A stretch of DNA of 26,825 nt from an uncultured Caryophanales bacterium. GTDB taxonomy: Bacteria; Bacillota_I; Bacilli_A; RFN20; CAG-826. A model generated the notes under the pieces. That model was not told the DNA's origin. It worked only from the letters and a program-made list of their open reading frames with translations, and made no database searches. Position numbers and translations under genes: made by a program. Positions 1 through 6,387 of this stretch are shown here, piece after piece; the stretch's first letter is position 1, and each line of letters starts with the position of its first letter. Location of the stretch: contig CAJJXG010000020.1 in NCBI GenBank assembly GCA_905197045.1, positions 1 to 26,825 of the forward strand, written 5' to 3'.

Positions 1-89
1 AAACCCTATGTAGAGGGTCCTAAATTTTGCCCATTTGTAAAATATTTACGTTTACAGTCTTCTCAACTTCAAACGTTCATCAATACATT
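1..89. other. Left-edge stretch without a recognisable gene
   Basis: No coding region or RNA gene is recognisable here. A small inverted repeat (accct / agggt, positions 3-17) is present without a following T-run. The rest is AT-rich sequence lying downstream of the minus-strand tRNA-Arg. It could be the far end of a neighbouring feature outside the window. Confidence 0.4.
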
Positions 90-217
90 AAAAAAAGCAT
101 TTGACTTACTAATATAAATTAGTGGTGACCCTGAGGCGACTCGAACGCCTGACCCACAGCTTAGAAGGCTGTTGCTCTATCCAACTGAGCTACAGGGCCG
201 TCTCCGTCAAATGCTTT
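90..217 (-). terminator. Leader-trailer stem and T-run enclosing tRNA-Arg
   Basis: The segment 206-217 (gtcaaatgcttt) is the exact reverse complement of 94-105 (aaagcatttgac). In the minus-strand transcript the 5' leader AAAGCAUUUGAC can pair with the 3' trailer GUCAAAUGCUUU, and a run of U follows (96-90). Between CCA and this arm there is a second small hairpin, CTAAT/ATTAG (122-118 with 113-109). The geometry suggests that the tRNA is enclosed in a long closing stem that also serves as a terminator and/or RNase processing substrate. The pairing is seen directly; the function is inferred. Confidence 0.6.
123..199 (-). tRNA. tRNA-Arg (anticodon TCT)
   Basis: Read on the minus strand this 77-nt gene folds as a full cloverleaf. 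The acceptor stem GGCCCTG pairs with CAGGGTC (one G-U). The D-arm contains AGCTCAGTTGGATAGAGC, the anticodon loop is CTTCTAA giving anticodon TCT, and the T-arm contains GTTCGAGTC. The 3' CCA is encoded (positions 125-123). It decodes AGA, a frequent Arg codon in such AT-rich genomes. It is flanked by a perfect 12-bp inverted repeat and stands alone with its own promoter. Confidence 0.97.
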
Positions 218-220
218 AAT

Positions 221-249
221 ATTATCTCAAAGCGAACTAGAAATGTAAA
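221..249 (-). promoter_or_regulatory. Promoter of tRNA-Arg
   Basis: On the minus strand there is TTTACA (249-244), a 17-bp spacer and GATAAT (226-221). The expected transcription start near 214-216 lies at the beginning of the 12-nt leader segment that pairs with the tRNA trailer. Confidence 0.65.
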
Positions 250-287
250 TAAAAACTTTTTTCTAACTGAATTGTTGTCTCTCTTAG

Positions 288-1091
288 CTAACTATTTATG
301 CTCTTTTTGTTTTCTTGATCAACCTCATTAAGATTCTTCTTATTTCTTTTTAAATACCATGTTCGGCCAATTAATGTAGCAAGAATAATCAATATAGGAA
401 GAACCAATATTAAATTAGGAACTATTTGTAGATAGTAATTATTGTTATCAATAAAATTATCTTTTAGTAAATGAAAATAACCATAAGAGGCCATAACTCC
501 TAGGCCAAAAGAAAGGATTATAAAAATATAATCAAAACCACTAATAATCTCATTTTTATCGTGTTTTTCTTCACCAATAAAGAAAGAAGAAACCATTCTT
601 TGAAGATTTGCAGTCATCATAGTTGAAGTAAAGTTTTTTGAATTCATTTTTCTAAAACTTTCAAGAAACATTGATCCAATCAAAGCTAAAAGAATGTTAC
701 TAGCTAAATTAGGCCAGCTTAAATCTTTAGCTTCTAATATAGCTTCTTCCCTTGTATATTCAACCGGAATAAAAATAACTAAAACTAATAAAATAAGAGA
801 AACAACAAGTTCAAGAGGTCGATAATCCTTTTTCTTTTTCTCGTAAATATATTCAATAAAATTAGAAAGTATTAAACCAATTATAAAAGTAATAACAACT
901 ATAAAAGAAACCAGTAAACTATTCCAATCTCCTTTTACTAAGTTAATAAAAACGCTTATCAAATTACCGGTTTGCATTAATGCAAAAAAGCCTCGATTAG
1001 TTAAAGAGTATGCGTCAAGCATCCCTCCACAAAAAGATAATATCAAAGCTAGTAGAAGAGAAAATGTTAAATTTTTCGAACGAGTTTTCAT
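288..1091 (-). CDS. DUF1275 (YoaK-like) membrane protein
   Basis: A 267-aa integral membrane protein with about six hydrophobic segments. The N-terminal stretch contains GGMLDAYSLTNRGFFALMQTGNLI (residues 22-45; family signature G-x-D-A near 23-27 and Q-TGN near 41-44), which is characteristic of the DUF1275/YoaK family. The biochemical role of this family is not established. It lies 25 bp downstream of the HAD phosphatase gene on the same strand and is probably co-transcribed with it. No Shine-Dalgarno sequence is visible before the ATG (the upstream bases are AT-rich), so translation may depend on coupling with the upstream gene. The C-terminus is short, charged and Lys/Asn-rich, probably cytoplasmic. 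Family assignment is firm; function is unknown. Confidence 0.85.
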   Translation of the reverse strand: MKTRSKNLTFSLLLALILSFCGGMLDAYSLTNRGFFALMQTGNLISVFINLVKGDWNSLLVSFIVVITFIIGLILSNFIEYIYEKKKKDYRPLELVVSLILLVLVIFIPVEYTREEAILEAKDLSWPNLASNILLALIGSMFLESFRKMNSKNFTSTMMTANLQRMVSSFFIGEEKHDKNEIISGFDYIFIILSFGLGVMASYGYFHLLKDNFIDNNNYYLQIVPNLILVLPILIILATLIGRTWYLKRNKKNLNEVDQENKKSINS

Positions 1092-1116
1092 AAAATATAA
1101 AGGTTTTGCAGGCTTT

Positions 1117-1770
1117 TTATAAAACTCTAAAGAGTTTTTCTTTTAAAATTTCAACTGAACTTGCAACGTTCCCTGGATTAATCTCTTCTAGTTTTTCATG
1201 ATTTTCTTTATTTAGATAGCTCACGCTTATTATATCAACAACAGCTCTATTACATTGAGGAACATCATGAAGTGAGTCGCCAACATAAATAAGATCTTCT
1301 TTTTTAAAATTATGAAAAGAAGAAAGATTATTTAATAATTCTTCTTTGACTTCACCATATAATCCGCCTGTATAAATTGCTTTAAAATAATCGAAAGCAT
1401 TAAATTTAGTTAAAGTAATCATTGTTGATTCTTTACTTCTTCCAGTTAATAAGAAAACAGGAATATTTTTCTTTTTAAGTTCATTAAGTAAATCTTTAAT
1501 ACCAGGATAAAAATCATTTAATAAAGAATCATGAAATTCATTATATAAAGATAAATATCTTAAAAAGCATTCTTTAGCTTTCCCTTCATCTTTAATAAGT
1601 TTTAAAATAATCCCTTCTTCAGTAGGTCCATAAATACTTTCTTTTTCTTCTTCAGTTAATTCTTCTTTTCTAAATTCTCCAATTGCTTCAGTAAGTTTAG
1701 TGGTTACTAAAGGAAAAGAATCACATAATGTTCCATCAAAATCAAATACCACTGCTTTTTTCTTGTTCAT
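1117..1770 (-). CDS. HAD-superfamily hydrolase, phosphoglycolate phosphatase-like
   Basis: A 217-aa soluble phosphatase of the haloacid dehalogenase superfamily. Motif I is DFDGTLCD with nucleophile Asp10 and acid/base Asp12. Motif II is LLTGR (Thr109), a conserved Lys142 lies in GEVKEELL, and motif IV is VGDSLHD with Asp165 and Asp169 for Mg2+. A helical cap (about residues 16-85) between motifs I and II is typical of the Gph/PpaX/beta-phosphoglucomutase type. Likely substrates are small phosphate esters such as phosphoglycolate, but the sequence does not decide this. SD AAAAGGA precedes the ATG by about 8 nt. It is the first gene of a probable two-gene unit with the DUF1275 gene. Confidence 0.88.
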   Translation of the reverse strand: MNKKKAVVFDFDGTLCDSFPLVTTKLTEAIGEFRKEELTEEEKESIYGPTEEGIILKLIKDEGKAKECFLRYLSLYNEFHDSLLNDFYPGIKDLLNELKKKNIPVFLLTGRSKESTMITLTKFNAFDYFKAIYTGGLYGEVKEELLNNLSSFHNFKKEDLIYVGDSLHDVPQCNRAVVDIISVSYLNKENHEKLEEINPGNVASSVEILKEKLFRVL

Positions 1771-1811
1771 AACTAAATCCTTTTAATAAGTTAAATAAAT
1801 TTTCCTTTAAC

Positions 1812-1840
1812 ATTATAAAAGGTTAATTCTTATCTCTCTA
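1812..1840 (-). promoter_or_regulatory. Promoter of the HAD-DUF1275 unit
   Basis: On the minus strand there is a perfect TATAAT (1817-1812), preceded with a 17-bp spacer by a weak -35 TAGAGA (1840-1835). The start would lie about 40 nt upstream of the HAD start codon. Confidence 0.5.
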
Positions 1841-1923
1841 CATTTTTAAAAAGCTATTAGCAAAAGAGAATTATATTAAATATTAAAAACGCGTTAAGAC
1901 TTTATAAAATTACCACTAACCTC

Positions 1924-1951
1924 TTGTAAAATTAATAAAGTTCAATAAAAT
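1924..1951 (+). promoter_or_regulatory. Promoter of the small membrane protein gene
   Basis: TTGTAA (1924-1929), 16-bp spacer, TAAAAT (1946-1951). The predicted start near 1958 leaves a leader of about 20 nt with a strong SD. This argues for translation from 1980, because an upstream in-frame ATG (1950) overlaps the -10 box. Confidence 0.5.
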
Positions 1952-1979
1952 GTTTTTATGTATTTTTAGGAGAAAAATT

Positions 1980-2417
1980 ATGGTTATTTCAAAGAAAAAG
2001 CTCGTTACTATTTCTTCCTTAATTCTAGCCATTTTTATTTTTGCGTTTTTAGCAACTCCTTGCTACCGCTACACCTCTTCTATCACTGGAGGAACCTATT
2101 ACCTTGGCTATGATTTTGGTTTTGGAGGAAATATTATTGTTGAAAGTTTTAATGCAACACTCGTTAGTGTTTTAGGTTGCTTAGCACTTTTCAATCTCGT
2201 TTCATTATTTGCAAATAAGCTTGACGAAAAAGTCACTAGCATTACAAACATTTCTTTATGGGTCATTATCACTGCTTTTAGTGTTTGTTGTTTATGCGTT
2301 AAATATGTAAATGTAAGTTACAATCCTACTAATTCAATGATCTTTGTCTTAGTCATTGCTCTTATTGGTATTGCTTCTTCCATTTATTTATTAGTTAAAC
2401 AAGAAGATAAGGACTAA
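1980..2417 (+). CDS. Small four-segment membrane protein, unknown
   Basis: A 145-aa hydrophobic protein that I do not recognise. The start at 1980 (MVISKKK) is chosen because AGGAG (1968-1972) lies 7 nt upstream. It has about four membrane segments: residues ~8-25, ~50-75, ~85-105 and ~115-138. There is a Gly/Tyr-rich loop with TGGTYYLGYDFGFGG between the first two and a short charged C-tail (KQEDKD). The layout resembles small uncharacterised membrane proteins common in Bacillota. It is monocistronic, with divergent HAD-DUF1275 genes on its left and the L20 leader on its right. No terminator is obvious after it, so some read-through into the infC leader is possible. Confidence 0.7.
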   Translation: MVISKKKLVTISSLILAIFIFAFLATPCYRYTSSITGGTYYLGYDFGFGGNIIVESFNATLVSVLGCLALFNLVSLFANKLDEKVTSITNISLWVIITAFSVCCLCVKYVNVSYNPTNSMIFVLVIALIGIASSIYLLVKQEDKD

Positions 2418-2445
2418 TATCCACTCGTTAAATCTAAAATTTTTG

Positions 2446-2475
2446 TTTACAAATTCAGTCAACTTACTATATAAT
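2446..2475 (+). promoter_or_regulatory. Promoter of infC-rpmI-rplT
   Basis: TTTACA (2446-2451), 18-bp spacer, perfect TATAAT (2470-2475). The start would be near 2482, giving a leader of about 150 nt before infC. Confidence 0.7.
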
Positions 2476-2481
2476 CTTACT

Positions 2482-2610
2482 GCACGTAGAAAGAGAGCGT
2501 CCAATTCTCACCAGATTGACTAAGTCGATTGGTTCAGAGCTACAGTTAGATTAAATTATTAATTGAGACTTTTTAACGGACGCACCTTGGTGCGCCCGTT
2601 TTATTTTAGT
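2482..2610 (+). ncRNA. L20-type ribosomal protein leader (transcription attenuator)
   Basis: The infC leader ends in a classic intrinsic terminator: ACGG-a-CGCAC (2576-2585), loop CTTG, GTGCG-c-CCGT (2590-2599), then a T-rich tract TTTATTTT. The upstream segment GCGTCC (2497-2502) is exactly complementary to GGACGC in the 5' arm of that terminator (2578-2583), so a competing antiterminator is possible. This is the arrangement of the L20 leader of Bacillota, in which free L20 binds the leader and promotes termination. Position, operon and the two alternative pairings are seen; L20 as the ligand is inferred from the family. Confidence 0.8.
2576..2606 (+). terminator. Regulated intrinsic terminator in the infC leader
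   Basis: A GC-rich hairpin with arms at 2576-2585 and 2590-2599 (one A/C mismatch at 2580/2595) followed by TTTATTTT. It lies about 20 nt before the infC ribosome binding site, with no gene end nearby, so it acts as an attenuator. Confidence 0.8.
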
Positions 2611-2634
2611 TTTCTATCTAGGAGGAGAAGATTT

Positions 2635-3195
2635 ATAGCAAACTTTAATGAACGTCCTAATTTTGGACAAAAAAGAGATCGATATAACGGCGATCTTGTA
2701 AATGAAAAAATACGTTTCCCTGAAGTCTTAGTTATTGGACCTGATGGAACAAGTTATGGTAAGATGTCTCGCTTCGATGCTTATAAAAAAGCTGAGAGTA
2801 TGGAATTAGATTTACTTTGTGTAGCTCCACAAGCAAATCCACCAGTTTGTAAAATTCTTAATTATGGAAAATACAAATTCGACGCCCAAAAGAAAGCCAA
2901 AGAAGCCAAGAAAAATCAAAAAATTATTGAATTAAAAGAGATTCAGCTTACACCTCAAATCGGAATTCACGATTTAGAAACCAAAGTTAAAGCTGCTATA
3001 AAATTCCTTGAAGACGGAAACAAAGTAAAAGTTGGTGTTCGCTTTAAAGGAAGGCAAATGTCCCACACAGAAATTGGTGATGAGACAATGAACAAATTTC
3101 TTGAATACGTCAAAGACTACTCTACTATCGAGAAAAAACCAAATCTTGATGGTCGCTGGTTAACCTGCGTCTTAGCAAGTAAAACCAAAAAATAA
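2635..3195 (+). CDS. infC: Translation initiation factor IF-3 (non-canonical AUA start)
   Basis: IF-3 binds the 30S subunit, blocks 50S joining and proofreads start codons. The protein is 186 aa from the proposed start, with an N-domain (VNEKIRFPEVLVIGPDG..., about 22-90), a Lys-rich linker (QKKAKEAKKNQK, about 85-97) and a C-domain with the conserved IQLTPQIGIHDLETK and FKGRQMSH. No ATG, GTG or TTG start fits: the nearest upstream TTG/GTG codons lie upstream of or inside the attenuator hairpin, and the next in-frame ATG would delete about 43 residues. A perfect AGGAGG (2620-2625) sits 9 nt before an in-frame ATA at 2635. Non-AUG starts on infC are the known basis of IF-3 autoregulation (AUU in E. 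coli). It has a slightly long N-terminus compared with about 170 aa elsewhere. It is the first gene of the operon with rpmI and rplT. Confidence 0.93.
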   Translation: MANFNERPNFGQKRDRYNGDLVNEKIRFPEVLVIGPDGTSYGKMSRFDAYKKAESMELDLLCVAPQANPPVCKILNYGKYKFDAQKKAKEAKKNQKIIELKEIQLTPQIGIHDLETKVKAAIKFLEDGNKVKVGVRFKGRQMSHTEIGDETMNKFLEYVKDYSTIEKKPNLDGRWLTCVLASKTKK

Positions 3196-3221
3196 AATTG
3201 TTGTAAAGGAGAAAAAAATAT

Positions 3222-3416
3222 ATGCCAAAAATGAAAAGTAAAAAGGCTTTAACCAAAAGAATTAAAGTCACTGGAAGTGGAAAAGTTTCAAGACACCACG
3301 CTTATGTCAGCCATTTAGCTCCACACAAAACACATAAGCAAAAGAGACACTTAAGAAAAGAAACAACCGTATCTAGCGCAGATATGAAGAGAATTAAGTA
3401 TCTCATTCAACAATAG
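3222..3416 (+). CDS. rpmI: Ribosomal protein L35 (bL35)
   Basis: A 64-aa, very basic protein of the 50S subunit with the canonical start MPKMKSKKALTKRIKVTGSG, the HHAYVSHL segment and the KTHKQKRHLRK core. Length and order between infC and rplT are typical. SD AAAGGAG lies about 8 nt upstream. It is expected to share L20 control through the attenuator upstream of infC. Confidence 0.98.
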   Translation: MPKMKSKKALTKRIKVTGSGKVSRHHAYVSHLAPHKTHKQKRHLRKETTVSSADMKRIKYLIQQ

Positions 3417-3431
3417 TAGGAGGTAATAGAC

Positions 3432-3782
3432 ATGAGAGTTAAAGGTGGAAAAGTTACACATTTAAGAAGAAAAAGAATTTTAAAGCAAGCTAAAGGTTAT
3501 TTTGGTAGCAAACATATTCTTTATAAGACAGCTAAAGAACAAGTTTTACGTTCTTTAAGATATGCTTATATTGATAGAAGAAATATCAAAAGAGATTTCA
3601 GAAAACTCTGGATTAAAAGAATCAATGCTGCTTGCAGATTAAACGATATCTCCTATTCAAAATTTATGCACGGATTAAAAGTTGCTAAAATTGACCTTAA
3701 CAGAAAAATGTTAAGTGAAATCGCAATTCATGATCCAAAAGGTTTTGCTGAATTAGTTACTTTAGCTAAAAACGCAAAATAA
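3432..3782 (+). CDS. rplT: Ribosomal protein L20 (bL20)
   Basis: A 116-aa 50S assembly protein that binds 23S rRNA. It shows the conserved basic N-terminal helix (KRILKQAKGYFGSKH), the central YAYIDRRNIKRDFRKLWI and a C-terminal domain with IDLNRKMLSEIAI. It follows rpmI by 15 bp with SD AGGAGG. In Bacillota L20 is also the repressor of this operon, acting on the leader upstream of infC. It ends just before a strong bidirectional terminator. Confidence 0.98.
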   Translation: MRVKGGKVTHLRRKRILKQAKGYFGSKHILYKTAKEQVLRSLRYAYIDRRNIKRDFRKLWIKRINAACRLNDISYSKFMHGLKVAKIDLNRKMLSEIAIHDPKGFAELVTLAKNAK

Positions 3783-3801
3783 TAATTTACACTCAAAAAT
3801 T

Positions 3802-3833
3802 AAAAAATCGCTTCAACTGAGGCGATTTTTTAA
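3802..3833 (+). terminator. Terminator after rplT, bidirectional
   Basis: The arms AAAAAATCGC (3802-3811) and GCGATTTTTT (3822-3831) are perfect complements around a short loop, with T-rich 3' ends on both strands. It can serve rplT on the plus strand and the convergent acetyltransferase gene on the minus strand. Confidence 0.9.
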
Positions 3834-3857
3834 TTTAAAGCAAAACTTATTAACTTA

Positions 3858-4475
3858 TTAGAAAAGATCTTTTTTATATTTAATCGAATCTTTTTCTGAA
3901 AGCTCACGAATGATGCGACATGGATTACCAGCTGCTAAAGAGTTATCAGGAATATCACGAGTAACAACGCTTCCTGCTCCTATAACGCAGCCTTCTCCAA
4001 TTGTAACACCTCCACAAATAGTGACATTTCCACAAATCCAGGTATTACTTTTAATGACGATAGGTTTAGCATATTCATGGTCAGTCCATACTCCATCTTC
4101 TCTTTGATAAGGATTTCTTTCCTCATGTAAAAATGGATGAACTGGAGTTAAGATTGAAACATTAGGTCCTAGAAAAACATTATCGCCAATAGTAACTTTT
4201 GCACAATCTAAACAAGTAAAATTAAAATTAGCATAAAAGTTTTTTCCAACTGTCGTATTTAAACCATAATCAAAATAAACTGGTCCTTGTAAATAAGCGC
4301 CTTCTTTTCGATTTGGCATTAACTCATCTAAAATTTGTTTTCTTTTTTCAAAATCTTCTTCAAAGGTATCATTATATTCTTTACCAAGGTGATGAGCACG
4401 CACTCTAATTTTTGCTAACTCTTTGTCATTAGGATCATAAATTTTACCAATACTCATCTTTTCAAATTCATTCAT
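3858..4475 (-). CDS. Hexapeptide-repeat O-acetyltransferase (maltose/galactoside acetyltransferase type)
   Basis: A 205-aa left-handed beta-helix acetyltransferase that transfers acetyl from acetyl-CoA to a sugar hydroxyl. The N-terminal Mac domain (residues ~5-58) is followed by hexapeptide turns from about 60 to 175. The catalytic histidine is His113 in LTPVHPF, matching His115 of the LacA/Maa family. The C-terminal part has the usual GAGSVVTRDIPDNSLAAGNPCRIIR. The second of two in-frame ATGs (4475) is chosen because GGAG lies 6 nt upstream; the first ATG overlaps that SD. The gene is alone on its transcript and divergent from ferritin. The natural sugar acceptor is not determinable from sequence. 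Confidence 0.9.
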   Translation of the reverse strand: MNEFEKMSIGKIYDPNDKELAKIRVRAHHLGKEYNDTFEEDFEKRKQILDELMPNRKEGAYLQGPVYFDYGLNTTVGKNFYANFNFTCLDCAKVTIGDNVFLGPNVSILTPVHPFLHEERNPYQREDGVWTDHEYAKPIVIKSNTWICGNVTICGGVTIGEGCVIGAGSVVTRDIPDNSLAAGNPCRIIRELSEKDSIKYKKDLF

Positions 4476-4498
4476 AATTTTCTCCATCAGTAAAAATT

Positions 4499-4526
4499 AT
4501 TTTAGCAACTCATAAATAGAAAGCAA
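4499..4526 (-). promoter_or_regulatory. Promoter of the acetyltransferase gene
   Basis: On the minus strand there is TTGCTT (4526-4521), a 16-bp spacer and an extended -10 TGCTAAAAT (hexamer 4504-4499). It predicts a leader of roughly 20 nt containing the SD. Confidence 0.55.
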
Positions 4527-4614
4527 TTAGCAAATTAAAATTTAAAAAGCATGTTAGTGGTAAATAACTCTAATTAATGCAACAATTAATTGACTGAATA
4601 AAAAGGAGAAAATT

Positions 4615-5103
4615 ATGCTTAATAAAAAAGTTGCCGAATTAATGGTTAATCAAGTTAATAAAGAATTATATTCATCATATCTATATCTAGCTATTTCAAA
4701 TTATTACGCTGAAGAAGGATTAAATGGTTTTGCTAGTTGGTTTAAAAAACAAGCCGCTGAAGAAAGCGAACATGCTGATAAATTTATGGAATATCTTCAT
4801 GATAATGATGAGAAAGTTGTTTTAGAAACAATTGAAGCTTATAAAGGCAAATTTAAAGACTATAAAGAACCACTTACACTTCAATTAAGTCATGAAAAAT
4901 ATGTAACTTCATTAATCAATGATATCTATACTGCTGCAATTGAAGCAAAAGATTATCGTTCACTTAATTTCTTAAATTGGTTTATAAGTGAGCAAGCTGA
5001 AGAAGAAAAAACTGCTCAAGATTTATTAAAAGAATTTGAGCTTTTCGCTATTGACTCTAAAGGCGTTTTTGAATTTAGTGAAAAGCTTGCTAAAGCAAGA
5101 TAA
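4615..5103 (+). CDS. ftnA: Ferritin (FtnA type)
   Basis: A 162-aa iron-storage protein that forms a 24-mer shell, oxidises Fe2+ and stores it as a mineral core. The di-iron ferroxidase ligands are all present at the positions of E. coli FtnA: Glu17, Glu50, His53, Glu94, Gln127 and Glu130, plus Tyr24. The four-helix bundle and short fifth helix fill the full length, with no haem-binding Met, so this is ferritin and not bacterioferritin. SD AAAGGAG lies 6 nt before the ATG. It is monocistronic, ends in a strong terminator and is divergent from the acetyltransferase. No clear PerR or Fur box was seen in the 139-bp upstream region. Confidence 0.96.
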   Translation: MLNKKVAELMVNQVNKELYSSYLYLAISNYYAEEGLNGFASWFKKQAAEESEHADKFMEYLHDNDEKVVLETIEAYKGKFKDYKEPLTLQLSHEKYVTSLINDIYTAAIEAKDYRSLNFLNWFISEQAEEEKTAQDLLKEFELFAIDSKGVFEFSEKLAKAR

Positions 5104-5120
5104 AGAAAATTTATGCAAAT

Positions 5121-5166
5121 AAAATTAAAAGTTCGTCGATTACGTGGCGAACTTTTAATTTTATAT
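5121..5166 (+). terminator. Terminator after ferritin, bidirectional
   Basis: A 17-bp stem (5121-5137 with 5146-5162, one G-U) and 8-nt loop, with a T-rich 3' arm on each strand. It separates ferritin from the convergent thiI gene and can end both. Confidence 0.92.
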
Positions 5167-5224
5167 TTAAATAATTGCAAAATTTAATTGAGTTTTGCAA
5201 GGTTTTCAATAGATTTTAAGCGTT

Positions 5225-6385
5225 TTAATCTTTTATTATCTTTAACTCTGCATTATTTAAGGCTTCTTCTAAAAGTGGAGCAAAATCAATTTTTTTCTCA
5301 ATCTCTAAACACTCTTCAAGCTTAGGAGAAGTTTTAGGTCTTACTGGAGCAAATATTGTGCAGCAATCTTCATATGGTCTAATTGAAATATCATAAGTTC
5401 CAATCTTTTCACTAAGCTTAATAATATCAACTTTGTCGTAAGTACATAATGGTCTTAAAACAGGCATGTTAGTAACTTCATTAATTACGTTAAGTGAATC
5501 AATTGTTTGCGATGCCACTTGACCAATACTTTCCCCATTTGCTAAACAATTTATTTTAAGTCGTTTAGCAAGGCCACTTGCTAAACGATACATCATTCTT
5601 CTCATGATAGTAATTGGGTAGCCTTCAGGAGAAATTTCATATATTTTCTCTTGAATTTTGGTAAAAGGAATTACATAAAGTTTAATACGAGTTTGATATT
5701 TTGTTAGTTTATGTAAAATATCTTCAAGCTTATCAATGACTCCACTATTAGTGTATGGAGGAGAAGCATAATGAATACAGGTAATATCGACTCCTCTTCT
5801 TAAAAGTAAATAAGCAGCAACTGGAGAATCAATTCCTCCACTTAACATCACTAAAGCTTTACCAATTGTTCCACTAGGATAGCCGCCCATTCCTTTAACA
5901 GTTTCAGTAAATAAATAAGCTCCATCTTCTCTAATTTCAATATCAAGAAGAATATCAGGATTATGAACATCAACTCTTTTAGAAGTCTTTTTTAAAACTT
6001 CGGTTGCAACTTTTCGATTAATTTCGTCGCTAATATAAGGATAAGATTTATCAATTCTTTTAGTTTTTATTTTAAAAGTTTCACCTTTTTCACTTTTAAT
6101 AATATCAAAAGAAACTTGTAAGATATTGTCTAAATCTTGATCAATTTTTAAGGCTAAAGAGAAGGAATACATTCCTTGAATATCTTTAAGTTTTTCAACA
6201 AGTCCATCAATATCATTTATTAAGTTTAAATAAATATGATCATGACGAATAATCATTTCATAATCATTTTCATTATCTTTTAAGGCATGACGAATGGAAC
6301 GCGCTAAAGAATTAATAAAATCTCTTTTATTTTTTCCTTTTGTAGACATTTCTCCAAAGCGAACAATAATCGTGTTATATTTCAT
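5225..6385 (-). CDS. thiI: tRNA 4-thiouridine synthetase ThiI
   Basis: A 386-aa enzyme that adenylates uridine 8 of tRNA and inserts sulfur to give s4U; in many bacteria it also supplies sulfur for the thiazole of thiamine. It has an N-terminal ferredoxin-like and THUMP region (~1-165) followed by a PP-loop ATPase domain with SGGIDSP at residues 182-188. It lacks the C-terminal rhodanese domain of E. coli ThiI, like Bacillus ThiI, which takes sulfur from a dedicated cysteine desulfurase. That partner is directly upstream: the genes are separated by 2 bp and the SD (AGAGGG) lies in the end of the desulfurase gene. It is the last gene of the ezrA-desulfurase-thiI unit. Confidence 0.95.
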   Translation of the reverse strand: MKYNTIIVRFGEMSTKGKNKRDFINSLARSIRHALKDNENDYEMIIRHDHIYLNLINDIDGLVEKLKDIQGMYSFSLALKIDQDLDNILQVSFDIIKSEKGETFKIKTKRIDKSYPYISDEINRKVATEVLKKTSKRVDVHNPDILLDIEIREDGAYLFTETVKGMGGYPSGTIGKALVMLSGGIDSPVAAYLLLRRGVDITCIHYASPPYTNSGVIDKLEDILHKLTKYQTRIKLYVIPFTKIQEKIYEISPEGYPITIMRRMMYRLASGLAKRLKINCLANGESIGQVASQTIDSLNVINEVTNMPVLRPLCTYDKVDIIKLSEKIGTYDISIRPYEDCCTIFAPVRPKTSPKLEECLEIEKKIDFAPLLEEALNNAELKIIKD

Positions 6386-6387
6386 AA

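Noticed and set aside
122..331. Open frame running across the tRNA-Arg gene
   Set aside because: It overlaps a clear tRNA on the other strand and has no SD or protein-like composition.
1120..1137. Hairpin aaaactc/gagtttt at the end of the HAD gene as a terminator
   Set aside because: It lies inside the coding region and, on the sense strand, is not followed by a T-run, so it is unlikely to end the HAD-DUF1275 transcript.
1950..1979. ATG at 1950 as start of the small membrane protein
   Set aside because: It overlaps the proposed -10 box and has no SD, whereas the ATG at 1980 has AGGAG at proper spacing.
2563..2634. Upstream TTG start for infC giving a longer protein
   Set aside because: The extra codons run through the attenuator hairpin and have no ribosome binding site; the strong AGGAGG at 2620-2625 would be inside the gene.
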